From contig NZ_RKSM01000001.1 of assembly GCF_008729015.1 (NCBI RefSeq), positions 2,108,001 to 2,172,000 on the forward strand: DNA of 64,000 bases, written 5' to 3'. The position numbers and the translations under genes were made by a program. This DNA is from Haloarcula sp. CBA1129 (GTDB lineage Archaea > Halobacteriota > Halobacteria > Halobacteriales > Haloarculaceae). Shown in pieces: positions 1-7,730 of this stretch (the stretch's first letter is position 1; each line of letters starts with the position of its first letter). The notes beneath the pieces are model-generated. The model saw only the letters and a list, made by a program, of their open reading frames with translations. It was not told the DNA's origin and did no database searches.

Positions 1-681
1 GACGAGCCGTGGGTGGTACGTCCAGACGCCACGAAACGGTCCGCCCTCGGTTTCTTCGGCGACGAGTGCGCACTTGTTCTGGTCGTCCCCGGCGGCGTCG
101 AACGCCAGCAGCCAGACCGATTCGAGGGCATCGTCCGTGAGCGGATGGAACGTGATCCCGGGTATCGTCGGCGGCTCCCAGTCGGCCTGTCCGTACACGT
201 GGATGTCGAGGGCCGTGTCGCTGGCAAGCGTCTCATACCGGGCGCGCTGAGAGCGGAAAATCGACAGCGACTGGAAACTCACTCGAAGGGTTCCCGCCCC
301 GACGCGGTAGGCCCTGTCCTCGAACTCCTGAGACGTTGCGAGCAACTGTGCCGGCGTGAGCGAGGACAGGAGCGTGTTCGCGAGCGCCGAGCGAAGGAGC
401 TGCCGGCCCGGGTCGCTGTCGGGCGTTCCGTAGTCGTCGGAACCTATCGTCGGCTGACACAGAAACGCCTGCAGCGCAGTGAGCGGGACTGTCTCGGCGA
501 ACGCGCCGTTACGATGGATGACAACAAACGCGTTCTGGTTCCCGGTCGGGAGTTCCTGCCAACTGGCATTGAGCCCCTGAGATGCCAGACGCTCGGCGGC
601 AGTCGCCGTTGTGGGCGGGCCGTACACAGTCATCGCCACGTCCGAGTCCTCGAAGCGCCGGAGGAATGTACTGACTGTCAT
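1..681 (-). CDS. DICT sensory domain protein (3' end outside window)
   Basis: The reading frame opens with ATG at 681 (MTVSTFLRRFEDSD) and stays open through 227 codons to the left edge, so the C-terminus is missing. The visible part has the alternating hydrophobic/polar layout of the DICT domain, a predicted sensory module found beside diguanylate cyclases and two-component genes; sub-motifs include TVYGPPTTATAAERL near residue 18 and SRxSIFRSQR-like residues in the second half. The start lies 10 bases after the stop of the DUF7344 gene, so the two form one leftward operon and probably act together as sensor and DNA-binding partner. Ligand unknown. Domain name is from family memory, not a search. 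Confidence 0.72.
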   Translation of the reverse strand, partial: MTVSTFLRRFEDSDVAMTVYGPPTTATAAERLASQGLNASWQELPTGNQNAFVVIHRNGAFAETVPLTALQAFLCQPTIGSDDYGTPDSDPGRQLLRSALANTLLSSLTPAQLLATSQEFEDRAYRVGAGTLRVSFQSLSIFRSQRARYETLASDTALDIHVYGQADWEPPTIPGITFHPLTDDALESVWLLAFDAAGDDQNKCALVAEETEGGPFRGVWTYHPRLV

Positions 682-691
682 CGATGCACGA

Positions 692-1072
692 TCAGTCTCC
701 GTGGTCTGCCTCAGCGGTCTCCAGATCGGTTATCGTCGCTAGAATCTCGTCCGTCGACGGCGACAGCGATGCCAGTGTTGCGGTCTGCTGGGCAGCGTCG
801 TAGCTAATAACGCCAGCCTCATCGAGAACGGGGAGGTGGCGGTGGTGAAGCGCAGTACGGGTAGCATCCCAGTTGCGGGTGTCGGTGACCCGCCCGCGCG
901 CTCTGGTCCAGCCCACGATCACATCAGTGAGTTCCGTGGTTGTGGCCGACCCGTGTTCGGCGAGATAGGTGTATATCATCCGCCGGGGCTCGGCCGCAAG
1001 CGCCCGTAACAGCGTATCGAGTCGCTGGGACGATAGTCCCGATGTCTCCACGCGCTGTTCGTGTCGATCCAT
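692..1072 (-). CDS. DUF7344-type winged-helix regulator
   Basis: A 126-residue protein with the haloarchaeal DUF7344 pattern: LDTLLRALAAEPRRMIYTYL is the first helix pair, followed by a TTTELTDVI recognition-like helix and the RTALHHRHLPVLDEAGVI segment that closes the winged helix. Such proteins are presumed DNA-binding regulators. A TTG nine bases upstream would extend it, but I prefer the ATG at 1072 because a TATA-like ATTAATACC (minus strand, about 1096-1104) sits 28 bases before it, as in a leaderless haloarchaeal mRNA. It leads a two-gene operon with the DICT protein downstream. Target genes cannot be inferred beyond possible autoregulation. Confidence 0.8.
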   Translation of the reverse strand: MDRHEQRVETSGLSSQRLDTLLRALAAEPRRMIYTYLAEHGSATTTELTDVIVGWTRARGRVTDTRNWDATRTALHHRHLPVLDEAGVISYDAAQQTATLASLSPSTDEILATITDLETAEADHGD

Positions 1073-1169
1073 GTCAACCAATTATCCGCTCTCGGTATTA
1101 ATATCACTGGCCGACAATTAATCACAGATGTGACGGAATCCATTTACGTGCCAGCACCGTCTAAGATGT

Positions 1170-1781
1170 ATGAACTACGAGTCCGCCCTACAGCGTGCGT
1201 ATGACGTGCTACCAGACCAGCCCCGGGAAGCCGGCGAACGGCTCTCGATTCCAGATCCCGAAGGCCAGACGGACGGTGCGTTCACACGCCTGACGAATCT
1301 GGAAGCTATCGCCGACGCCGTCTCGCGGGACGCACAGCATCTCCACCGGGCCATCCAGCGCGAGTTCGGGACCAACGGCCAGTTCGACGGCGGCGAAGCC
1401 CGCTACAACGGGTCGTTCGACACCGCTGACTTCGATGCCGCCGTAGACGCGTACGTCGCCGAGTACGTCACCTGTTCCGAGTGTGGCCTGCCCGACACCG
1501 TCCTCAAGAACGAAGACGGCGTCGATATGCTGCGCTGTCAGGCCTGTGGTGCGTTCCGCCCGGTCGCCAAGGGCGCGAGTTCGAACACCCAACAGGACCG
1601 ACCCACGCTCGAAGAGGGCGAGACGTACGAGGTCAAGATCACCGGCACCGGCCGCGAGGGCGACGGCGTCGCCGAGAAGGGGAAATACACCATCTTCGTC
1701 TCCGGCGCACGCGAGGGCCAAGTCGTCGAGGCCTACATCGAAAGCATCAGCGGTACGCTGGCGTTCGGTCGAGTCGCGTAA
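1170..1781 (+). CDS. Translation initiation factor aIF2 subunit beta with C-terminal TRAM domain
   Basis: A 203-residue protein. Residues 1-135 are aIF2-beta: an N-terminal helical segment with the YxxAL start, then the alpha-beta core (ITNLEAIADAVSRD-like text and HLHRAIQREFGTNG), then a zinc ribbon with CSEC near residue 106 and CQAC near 128. Residues about 140-203 are a TRAM beta-barrel (GETYEVKITGTGREGDGVA, ending in GTLAFGRVA), an RNA-binding module absent from eukaryotic eIF2-beta. aIF2 delivers initiator Met-tRNA to the small subunit. A TTTACG box at 1143-1148 lies about 26 bases before the ATG, so the mRNA is probably leaderless. The TRAM fusion is usual in haloarchaea as far as I recall. 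Confidence 0.92.
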   Translation: MNYESALQRAYDVLPDQPREAGERLSIPDPEGQTDGAFTRLTNLEAIADAVSRDAQHLHRAIQREFGTNGQFDGGEARYNGSFDTADFDAAVDAYVAEYVTCSECGLPDTVLKNEDGVDMLRCQACGAFRPVAKGASSNTQQDRPTLEEGETYEVKITGTGREGDGVAEKGKYTIFVSGAREGQVVEAYIESISGTLAFGRVA

Positions 1782-1814
1782 GGGCAGTTTTCCCGCAGCG
1801 TCGCAACGCTTCGC

Positions 1815-2744
1815 TCAGTCCCAGAGATCCGTCGAGAGGTACCGCTCGCCGGTGTCCGGGAGGACGACGACCACCGTCTCGTCGGGATTCTCGGTGGCGT
1901 ACGCCGTCGCCGCGTGCAGTGCTGCCCCCGAGGAGATACCGACCATAATCCCTTCCTCGCTGGCAAGGCGGTGAGCGGCCTCCATGGATTCCCCCTTGCT
2001 CGCGGTCCGTACCTCGTCAACGAGATCACGACGGAGGATATCCGGCACGAAGCCGGGGCCGATGCCCTGAATGTCGTGGCTGTCCGGGTCATCCGCTGAC
2101 AGCAGTTTCGACTGGTCCGGTTCGACGGCGACGGAGGTGAGGTCTGCACCGACTTCTTCCTCGATGTATTCCGAGATGCCGGTTATCGTGCCGCCGGTCC
2201 CGACGCCGGCGACAACGGCGTCCACATCGCCGTCGGTATCGGCCCAGATCTCGGGGCCTGTCGTCTCACGGTGGGCTCGCGGGTTCGCTTCGTTCTCGAA
2301 CTGCCGGGCGCGGACAGTGCCGGGCGCGTCCGCGAGTTCGTTCGCGCGCTCGATAGCGCCGCTCATCCCGCCGTCAGCTGGCGTAAGTTCGAGGTCCGCG
2401 CCGAGCCCAGACAGTAACTGTCGTCGCTCCTCGCTCATCGATTCGGGCATCGTCAGCACGCAGTCGTAGCCCCGTGCAGCGCAGACGGCGGCCAGTCCGA
2501 TGCCGGTGTTGCCGCTGGTCGCTTCGACGACTGTCCCGTCGTCGGGAAGAGCACCGGACTCGGCGGCCGCCTCAACCATGTACAGCGCGATGCGGTCCTT
2601 GACCGAGTAGGGGTTCGCCGCTTCGACCTTGCCGAGCAGATTATCCGCGACGCTGTCGAGACAGACAAGCGGCGTGTCGCCGATGAGCGCAGTCACACTG
2701 GATGCGACAGTTCCCTCGTCGTCTCGCTGAGCATACGACTGCAT
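1815..2744 (-). CDS. cysK: Cysteine synthase (O-acetylserine sulfhydrylase), PLP-dependent
   Basis: Makes L-cysteine from O-acetylserine and sulfide. The 309-residue reading has the family hallmarks: NPYSVKDRIA with the pyridoxal-phosphate lysine at residue 49, the substrate loop TSGNTG at about 76-81, and the glycine-rich phosphate-binding GVGTGGTITG near 180. Length is normal for CysK. The frame stays open upstream to an ATG at 2807, but that extension is not conserved-looking, and MQSYAQRDDE at 2744 gives the expected N-terminus. It stands alone, convergent with aIF2-beta; no cysE is visible nearby. CysK versus CysM or a cystathionine beta-synthase-like role cannot be separated by eye. Confidence 0.92.
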   Translation of the reverse strand: MQSYAQRDDEGTVASSVTALIGDTPLVCLDSVADNLLGKVEAANPYSVKDRIALYMVEAAAESGALPDDGTVVEATSGNTGIGLAAVCAARGYDCVLTMPESMSEERRQLLSGLGADLELTPADGGMSGAIERANELADAPGTVRARQFENEANPRAHRETTGPEIWADTDGDVDAVVAGVGTGGTITGISEYIEEEVGADLTSVAVEPDQSKLLSADDPDSHDIQGIGPGFVPDILRRDLVDEVRTASKGESMEAAHRLASEEGIMVGISSGAALHAATAYATENPDETVVVVLPDTGERYLSTDLWD

Positions 2745-2863
2745 ACGTCGGGAAAAGACCATTTGCCGACGTAACGTTGCACCCAAAATACTGAGGGTAT
2801 GATACATTCACTCGGTTCCGAGTCTCCAGAAACTTATGTGGTCCCAACGCGACCGTTCCAGTA

Positions 2864-2989
2864 ATGCCCGAGATCACCGTCTCTGAGGGCCTGTACCGAC
2901 AGCTATCCGTCGCCGAAGATCAGGTCGACGAAGACACGCTTTGGAAGATGCTGCACCAGTTCAAGCGACAGAACACGCCGAGCGAGTAA
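2864..2989 (+). CDS. Small haloarchaeal protein (41 aa)
   Basis: An ATG at 2864 opens a 41-codon frame ending at TAA 2987-2989 with an acidic product starting MPEITVSEGLYRQLSVAED. The opening beta-strand-like ITVSEGLYRQL followed by helices resembles short ribbon-helix-helix or DUF7557-type antitoxin-like proteins of haloarchaea, but this is only resemblance. No toxin gene adjoins it, so a toxin-antitoxin role has no support here. It lies in the gap between divergent cysK and the convergent SRAP gene, and the AAACTTATGTG at 2830-2840 is a plausible TATA region 27 bases upstream. Function unknown. Confidence 0.55.
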   Translation: MPEITVSEGLYRQLSVAEDQVDEDTLWKMLHQFKRQNTPSE

Positions 2990-3008
2990 CGCCGATACCC
3001 AGCCATCG

Positions 3009-3710
3009 CTATCCGACCGGTTCGATGAGTTCCGGCGAGTCGTTGGCAGGGCTGTTGACCGCTGACGAAACCGGGTAGGTCTGCATAGCCCCGTCATACG
3101 GGTCAAGCAGCGCGGACACGTCGTCGGCGCTGCCGCGCAGCCACGTCGATTCCTCATCGGGGTCGAGGATGACGGCCATCCGGTGATGGAGGTCGGCGAC
3201 AGTCTCGTTCGGCTCGGTCGTCACAATCGTGAACGACTCGACGATATCGTCTTCCTCGCCCGAGTCGCCGCCGCTTGCGCCGAACTCCCCCAGCCCGGTC
3301 TGGCGCTGTGGCGGCTCCCACCGCTCGTACAGTCCCGCCATCGCGAACAGGTCGTCATCAGGCAGTGCCACGCGGTACGGTTGCTTCCCGTCGCTCGACT
3401 CGACCCATTCGTAGAACCCATCAGCAGGGACCAAACAGCGCCGGGACTCGTAGGCCTCTGCGAACGACCGCTTCTCGGCAAGCGTCTCGGCGCGGGCGTT
3501 GATGTGCCCGTGGTCCGTTCGGTTGTCGGCCCAAGCGGGAATCAGCCCCCACTCCATCCGCTGGATTGTACCGGGCGACTCGTCGGTGATGACCGGCAAG
3601 TCTTGGCTCGGAGCGGCGTTGTATCGCGACTCGTACTCGAAGGCAAACTCGGCGTCGAACCGCGCCTCGACGTCTTCGCGGGGGGAAAACAAACTGTAGC
3701 GGCCACACAT
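3009..3710 (-). CDS. SRAP/YedK-HMCES family abasic-site shield protein
   Basis: A 233-residue SOS-response-associated peptidase family protein. It begins MCGRYSLF, so Cys2, the residue that forms a thiazolidine crosslink with abasic sites in single-stranded DNA, is exposed after Met removal. Other hallmarks are RYNAAPSQDLPVI near residue 30, the ADGFYEW loop carrying the catalytic glutamate, and LHHRMAVIL with the catalytic histidine. The family protects abasic sites in ssDNA during replication. It is monocistronic by position, lying just downstream of the TPP enzyme on the same strand with a 34-base gap, so read-through is possible. Length is typical. Confidence 0.93.
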   Translation of the reverse strand: MCGRYSLFSPREDVEARFDAEFAFEYESRYNAAPSQDLPVITDESPGTIQRMEWGLIPAWADNRTDHGHINARAETLAEKRSFAEAYESRRCLVPADGFYEWVESSDGKQPYRVALPDDDLFAMAGLYERWEPPQRQTGLGEFGASGGDSGEEDDIVESFTIVTTEPNETVADLHHRMAVILDPDEESTWLRGSADDVSALLDPYDGAMQTYPVSSAVNSPANDSPELIEPVG

Positions 3711-3744
3711 AGCCTCCTTTTGTCGTCGCCGCTGGATAAATCCA

Positions 3745-5394
3745 CTACTCGCTCATCCACTCGCTTGCCTGTGGCTCCGCCGGGTCGGTGCTGATTTCGA
3801 CGAGCGTCGGCGCGTCCGTTTGAACCGAATCGCGAACCGCTGTGCGGATTTCGGACGGCGTGTTAGCTTGCACGGCGTCCATCCCCATTCCGTTCGCGAT
3901 AGTCACGAAATCAAGCGGCGTCCCGTCCCAGCTGTACGCCTGCTGTTCGAGGTCGTAGCTGCGGCCGGCCTCCTCGCTGATAATCGCGTAATCGTCATTG
4001 TTGAGGACAACGACAGTTATGGGAAGCTGTTCCGCGACTGCCGTGTGGAGTTCGTGTACACACATCATCAGTCCGCCGTCGCCAGTCAACGCAACGACGG
4101 GCGTGTCCGGGTTCGCTAACTGTGCCCCAATCGCCGACGGCAGTCCCGTTCCCATCGTCGCCCACGATCCGGGGTTGACGTAGCTGCGTGGCCCGTGTGC
4201 CTCGAACGTATTCAGTGCCCAGACGCGGAATCCACCGGCATCGACAGCTGTGATGGCCTCCTCAGGGAGTTCACTTCGGAGCGTTTGTAGGGCTTGAACA
4301 GAGGAGAGCGGTGGGTCCGAATCCACGAGCGGTTCGATTCGACGTGCAGTGGCATCACGGACAGCCTGTGCGCGTTCGGTACCGTTTGCTTTCGAGGCGG
4401 GAGCGGTATCAGCCGCCGCGATGGTGTTCTCAAGCGCCGTCATCGCGTCCGCGGCATCTGCGAGGATGCCGACGGTCGGGTCATAGCCCGTACCGAGGTC
4501 ATCGGAGTCGATGGTAACGTGGACGAGTGTCTCGGGTAGTTCCACGGACCATCCGCGTGTCCCGTGTGCGTCGAGGTCGGAGCCGACGGCGAGCATGACA
4601 TCGGAGTCGGCGAGACAGTCGAGTAGTTCGGGGCTTGCACTCCCACTCAGGACGCCGGCGCTGAGGTCGTGGTCCTCCGGGAGCACGCCTTTGCCTTTGT
4701 ACGTCGTCACGACGGGCGCACCGAGTCGTTCGGCGAGGCTTCGGAGCGCCGCTGTCCCGTCCGATGCTCGGACACCACCGCCCGCCATGATAACTGGCAT
4801 CTCGGCCGCGAGCAGGTGCTCGGCGGCGGCTGCGACTTCCTGTTCCGGGACCTCGCTGGGCGACGGCGTCGCGGGTGTACTTGCACCGGCAAGTGGAACA
4901 TCCTGTTGTAGGAAGTTTTTCGGGATACCGACCCTGACCGGTCCTTTTGGAGCGGTCTGGGCGGTTCGCACTGCTCGGTCGATTGTCGCCGCTGTCGTCT
5001 CAGGGTTTTTCAGCAGTATGTTCTCCTTGACGACGTTGTCGTAAGTGTCGGGCGGCGTTTCGTGAATCGCATCACCACCCCGGAGTGCTGGCTCGGTTTC
5101 GATAGCGAAATGCACCAGCGGCGTGCAGTCGTTCAGCGCGTTTTTCAGGCCGTTCATCGCGTTCATGTCGCCCGGGCCGGGGACGACAACAGTGCTGGCT
5201 ATCTGCCCGCTCGTTTCCGCATAGCCCCATGCCTGATGTGTGACCGCGGTTTCGTGTCGTGCTACGACAAAGCGGATATCGTCTCGGTTGCCGATAGCCT
5301 CGTTCAGCGGGAGAGACTGCTTCCCCGGGATCCCGAAGACGGTATCGATGCCGTTCGCGACGAGACGGTCTACCACCGCCAGACTAACGTCCAT
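3745..5394 (-). CDS. Thiamine diphosphate-dependent enzyme, acetolactate synthase-like
   Basis: A 549-residue three-domain ThDP enzyme of the acetohydroxyacid synthase/benzoylformate decarboxylase superfamily. The Pyr domain has the cofactor-activating glutamate at residue 48 (FVVARHETA), the middle domain spans about 190-330, and the PP domain has GDGGLMMCVHELH followed by NND, the Mg-ThDP motif. There is no small regulatory subunit (ilvN) next to it and no branched-chain amino-acid genes around, so it is probably not the housekeeping IlvB. Substrate undetermined; a decarboxylase or a catabolic ligase role are alternatives. It begins at ATG 5394 and stands as a single gene. Confidence 0.82.
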   Translation of the reverse strand: MDVSLAVVDRLVANGIDTVFGIPGKQSLPLNEAIGNRDDIRFVVARHETAVTHQAWGYAETSGQIASTVVVPGPGDMNAMNGLKNALNDCTPLVHFAIETEPALRGGDAIHETPPDTYDNVVKENILLKNPETTAATIDRAVRTAQTAPKGPVRVGIPKNFLQQDVPLAGASTPATPSPSEVPEQEVAAAAEHLLAAEMPVIMAGGGVRASDGTAALRSLAERLGAPVVTTYKGKGVLPEDHDLSAGVLSGSASPELLDCLADSDVMLAVGSDLDAHGTRGWSVELPETLVHVTIDSDDLGTGYDPTVGILADAADAMTALENTIAAADTAPASKANGTERAQAVRDATARRIEPLVDSDPPLSSVQALQTLRSELPEEAITAVDAGGFRVWALNTFEAHGPRSYVNPGSWATMGTGLPSAIGAQLANPDTPVVALTGDGGLMMCVHELHTAVAEQLPITVVVLNNDDYAIISEEAGRSYDLEQQAYSWDGTPLDFVTIANGMGMDAVQANTPSEIRTAVRDSVQTDAPTLVEISTDPAEPQASEWMSE

Positions 5395-5518
5395 ACTGAC
5401 TCCTCACTCGTAAGACAATTCACTCTCATGACTTTACTTCGCCGCCGGCCATGCTAGACCGCACCCGGTCGCCACGGACGCCGGGGATCTATACTACCGA
5501 TCCCACACAGCCCGCGAA

Positions 5519-5525
5519 TTTAAAT
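5519..5525 (+). promoter_or_regulatory. TATA box for the 5551 gene
   Basis: TTTAAAT centred 29 bases before the ATG at 5551, preceded by GC-rich sequence and followed by CCGAAAG. The spacing matches a haloarchaeal promoter whose transcript starts at or within a few bases of the start codon. Confidence 0.6.
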
Positions 5526-5550
5526 CCGAAAGCGCCCAACTACGTGACAG

Positions 5551-5937
5551 ATGACCACGGACCCCTCGTTCAGCATCCCCGCACACCCACAGCGGCGCTT
5601 TCCCCACGGGAGCGGGGTCGAATACGAGGGCGGGACGGAGTTCCGGCTCACCCCAGCACAAGAGCGGACGACACCGGAACTCGCTGAGACAGTCGTCGAC
5701 ATCCTTGAGGCCGGGCCGTATCGCTACGGTGATTTCCACGACCTGCCGATGCCGCTGTGGCTGGTCCGTGACGAGGAAACGACCGACGTATTCCGCGTCG
5801 CCGTCCGCAGCGGGACAGTGCGATTGCACGTCCTGCCGACCACGGAGTCCGACGGGCTCAAGCGGTTCTTCGAGCGCCTGTGTGCGGCCAACACAGAGAG
5901 CTCGTGGGCCGTGCAACGGCACGTTGACGGGCAGTAG
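5551..5937 (+). CDS. Conserved-looking haloarchaeal hypothetical protein (128 aa)
   Basis: A soluble 128-residue protein with mixed alpha/beta pattern, no signal peptide, no membrane segment and no recognisable catalytic motif. It reads like a typical haloarchaeal gene in codon use and is preceded by a clear TATA box at 5519-5525. The middle (residues 55-95) alternates hydrophobic strands such as LWLVRDEETTDVFRVAV and GTVRLHVLP, suggesting a small beta-rich fold. It lies 62 bases upstream of the TIGR00300 gene on the same strand and might be co-transcribed. I do not recognise the family. Confidence 0.72.
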   Translation: MTTDPSFSIPAHPQRRFPHGSGVEYEGGTEFRLTPAQERTTPELAETVVDILEAGPYRYGDFHDLPMPLWLVRDEETTDVFRVAVRSGTVRLHVLPTTESDGLKRFFERLCAANTESSWAVQRHVDGQ

Positions 5938-5999
5938 CCGGGCCGCCGGGGTAGCACAGACCCAAAACCGTCTTACACACCTGCCCCCATGTCTTCGCC

Positions 6000-7232
6000 A
6001 TGACAGTCTCTCGCGAAGTCGAGCTAGAGGGGCACATCATCGACTCCGGGATGATGCAGTCCTGTTTCGGTATCATCATGGATCTGGGCGGCTCCTTCTC
6101 CGTTCAGGAGTTCGATATCGGCCGCCACAAAGACGAAGAGTCCTACGCGCGGATGCTCGTCGAGGCCGACGACGAGGACCAGCTCCAGTCGATTGTCCAC
6201 GAACTCCACCAGCACGGCGTCAATCCTTCGGACCCCAAAGACGCCACGCTCGTCCCCGCGCCCGACGATCAGGTTGTCCCGCACGGTTTCTACTCGACGA
6301 CGAACCACCCGACGTTCATCCGCCACGACGGCGAGTGGATAGCAGTCGAAGACATGGAGATGGATTGCGCCGTAGTGGTAGAAGACAGTGGAGACGGCCC
6401 CCAAGCCTACACCAAAGTTCTCAACGCCATCGAGGAAGGCGACATGGTCGTCACTGACGAGACCGGGATCAAAGTCCAGCCCCCGGAGCGGCCACGCGAT
6501 TCCGGCGGCGCGTTTGGCTTCATGCAGGGCGGTGTCTCCTCAGAACGACCGTCGGAATCGACTATCCGCAAGATCGCGAACGCGATCAAGGAGACGAAAA
6601 AAGAGGGCGGCAAGGTGATGGCCGTCTGTGGGCCGGCACTCATCCACTCCGGTGCGCGTGAGGACCTCGCCCGGCTCGTTCGGGAGGGCTACGTCGATAT
6701 GCTGTCGGCGGGGAACGGCTTCGCCGTCCACGACATCGAGCGGGACATCTACGGCACGTCGCTCGGCATGGACACCGAGAGTCTGGACCATCCGCGCCAC
6801 GGCCACAAACACCACATCTACGCCATCAGCGAGGTGATTCGCGAGGGCGGCATCGCCGAGGCCGTCGAATCGGGGACCATCGAGTCCGGCGTTATGTACG
6901 AGTGTGTCGACAACGACCGCCCGTTCGTTCTCGCGGGCTCTATCCGCGACGACGGCCCGCTCCCGGACACGATCACTGACGCCGTCGAGGCCCAGAACGC
7001 CATCCGAGAGCAGGCCCACGAAGCCGACATGGTGTTGATGCTCTCGACGCTACTGCATTCGGTCGCCGTCGGAAACTGCCTCCCCTCGACGACACGGACC
7101 GTCTGCGTCGACATCAACCCCGCGACGGTGACCCAACTGCTCGACCGCGGGTCCGCACAGGCGGTCGGGATGGTCACCGACATCGGCACATTTGTCCCGA
7201 TTTTAGCTGAGCAGTTGCTTGGTGAAGAGTAG
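6000..7232 (+). CDS. TIGR00300 family (LOR/SDH-type; archaeal ornithine cyclodeaminase candidate)
   Basis: A 410-residue protein of the archaeal TIGR00300 family. The N-terminal third (MTVSREVELEGHIIDSG onward, with SFSVQEFDIGRHKDEESYAR) is the LOR/SDH domain also found in cyanobacterial AgrE-type and lysine-ketoglutarate reductase-related proteins; the C-terminal part is a nucleotide-binding fold with AVCGPALIHSGAREDLARLV and LLHSVAVGNCLP. Members in methanogens have been linked to ornithine cyclodeamination to proline; applying that here is inference. The last 14 codons plus the stop lie inside the first unit of a 148-base tandem repeat, so the C-terminus is copied twice more downstream without a promoter or start. 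Confidence 0.85.
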   Translation: MTVSREVELEGHIIDSGMMQSCFGIIMDLGGSFSVQEFDIGRHKDEESYARMLVEADDEDQLQSIVHELHQHGVNPSDPKDATLVPAPDDQVVPHGFYSTTNHPTFIRHDGEWIAVEDMEMDCAVVVEDSGDGPQAYTKVLNAIEEGDMVVTDETGIKVQPPERPRDSGGAFGFMQGGVSSERPSESTIRKIANAIKETKKEGGKVMAVCGPALIHSGAREDLARLVREGYVDMLSAGNGFAVHDIERDIYGTSLGMDTESLDHPRHGHKHHIYAISEVIREGGIAEAVESGTIESGVMYECVDNDRPFVLAGSIRDDGPLPDTITDAVEAQNAIREQAHEADMVLMLSTLLHSVAVGNCLPSTTRTVCVDINPATVTQLLDRGSAQAVGMVTDIGTFVPILAEQLLGEE

Positions 7233-7251
7233 GCAGCCACGAGCGACGCGA

Positions 7252-7278
7252 GTGGGCATTTTTCGCCCACGTTTTTTT
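7252..7278 (+). terminator. Terminator hairpin with T-run, first repeat unit
   Basis: GTGGGC (7252-7257) pairs with GCCCAC (7265-7270) around a seven-base loop and is followed by G and a run of seven T at 7272-7278, 20 bases after the stop codon. The same structure recurs at 7400-7426 in the second repeat unit and in degenerate form (GTGGGC / GTTCAC) in the third. Good candidate for the transcript end of the TIGR00300 gene. Confidence 0.6.
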
Positions 7279-7323
7279 ACCGAGTGGTGTGCGACCGCTG
7301 GGAGCGCACCCGACGGTAAAAAA
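7273..7323. repeat. Inverted repeat inside each 148-bp unit
   Basis: TTTTTTACCG at 7273-7282 and CGGTAAAAAA at 7314-7323 are exact reverse complements, with an inner GTGCG/CGCAC pair (7289-7293 and 7305-7309). The copy in the second unit lies 148 bases further on, at 7421-7471. It ends in A-run on one strand and T-run on the other, so it could act as a bidirectional terminator or be a small repeat element. Confidence 0.7.
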
Positions 7324-7730
7324 GGTGGATTGTGGACATTTGTCCCGATTTTAGCTGAGCAGTTGCTTGGTGAAGAGTAGGCAGCCACGAGCGACGCGAG
7401 TGGGCATTTTTCGCCCACGTTTTTTTACCGAGTGGTGTGCGACCGCTGGGAGCGCACCCGACGGTAAAAAAGGTGGATTGTGGACATTTGTCCCGATTTT
7501 AGCTGAGCAGTTGCTTGGTGAAGAGTAGGCAGCCACGAGCGTCGCGAGTGGGCATTTTTTCGTTCACATTTTTTGTACTGATTCTGGGTGGGCAATTGTT
7601 TCAGGGAGAGCAACATCAGTCGAAGCGGTGTAAACAGCAATGTAGTCGCAATTACTGTTTCGAGCGGCACCAATTATCACTCGTTGACCTCTCGCGAGAT
7701 GCTTATTACCCGCCATCCGATACTCCTTCT

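Larger units (their letters stand above)
7188..7577. repeat. 148-bp tandem repeat, about 2.6 copies, spanning a gene end and its terminator
   Basis: Units start at 7188, 7336 and 7484. The first two (7188-7335, 7336-7483) are identical by eye. The third matches for 58 bases to 7541 and then diverges, with homology fading near 7577. Each unit holds the last codons of the upstream enzyme, its TAG stop, a terminator hairpin and a second inverted repeat. The two identical copies imply a recent unequal duplication. The 7233-7730 gap otherwise holds only the promoter region of the KaiC-like gene; I see no further gene in it. Confidence 0.95.

Noticed and set aside
13..807. Long plus-strand frame at the left end (264 codons)
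   Set aside because: Arg/Gly-rich, antisense shadow of the DICT gene; the minus strand has better codon use and motifs.
2864..2989. Toxin-antitoxin pair
   Set aside because: No toxin-like gene lies beside the 41-residue protein.
7203..7536. Minus-strand frames in the 148-bp array that repeat the same peptide
   Set aside because: They come from the tandem DNA repeat, contain the terminator hairpin and have no promoter or family match.
7515..7730. N-terminal 72-codon extension of the KaiC-like protein
   Set aside because: It is read from the repeat array and an AT-rich promoter; the family starts at ATG 7731.
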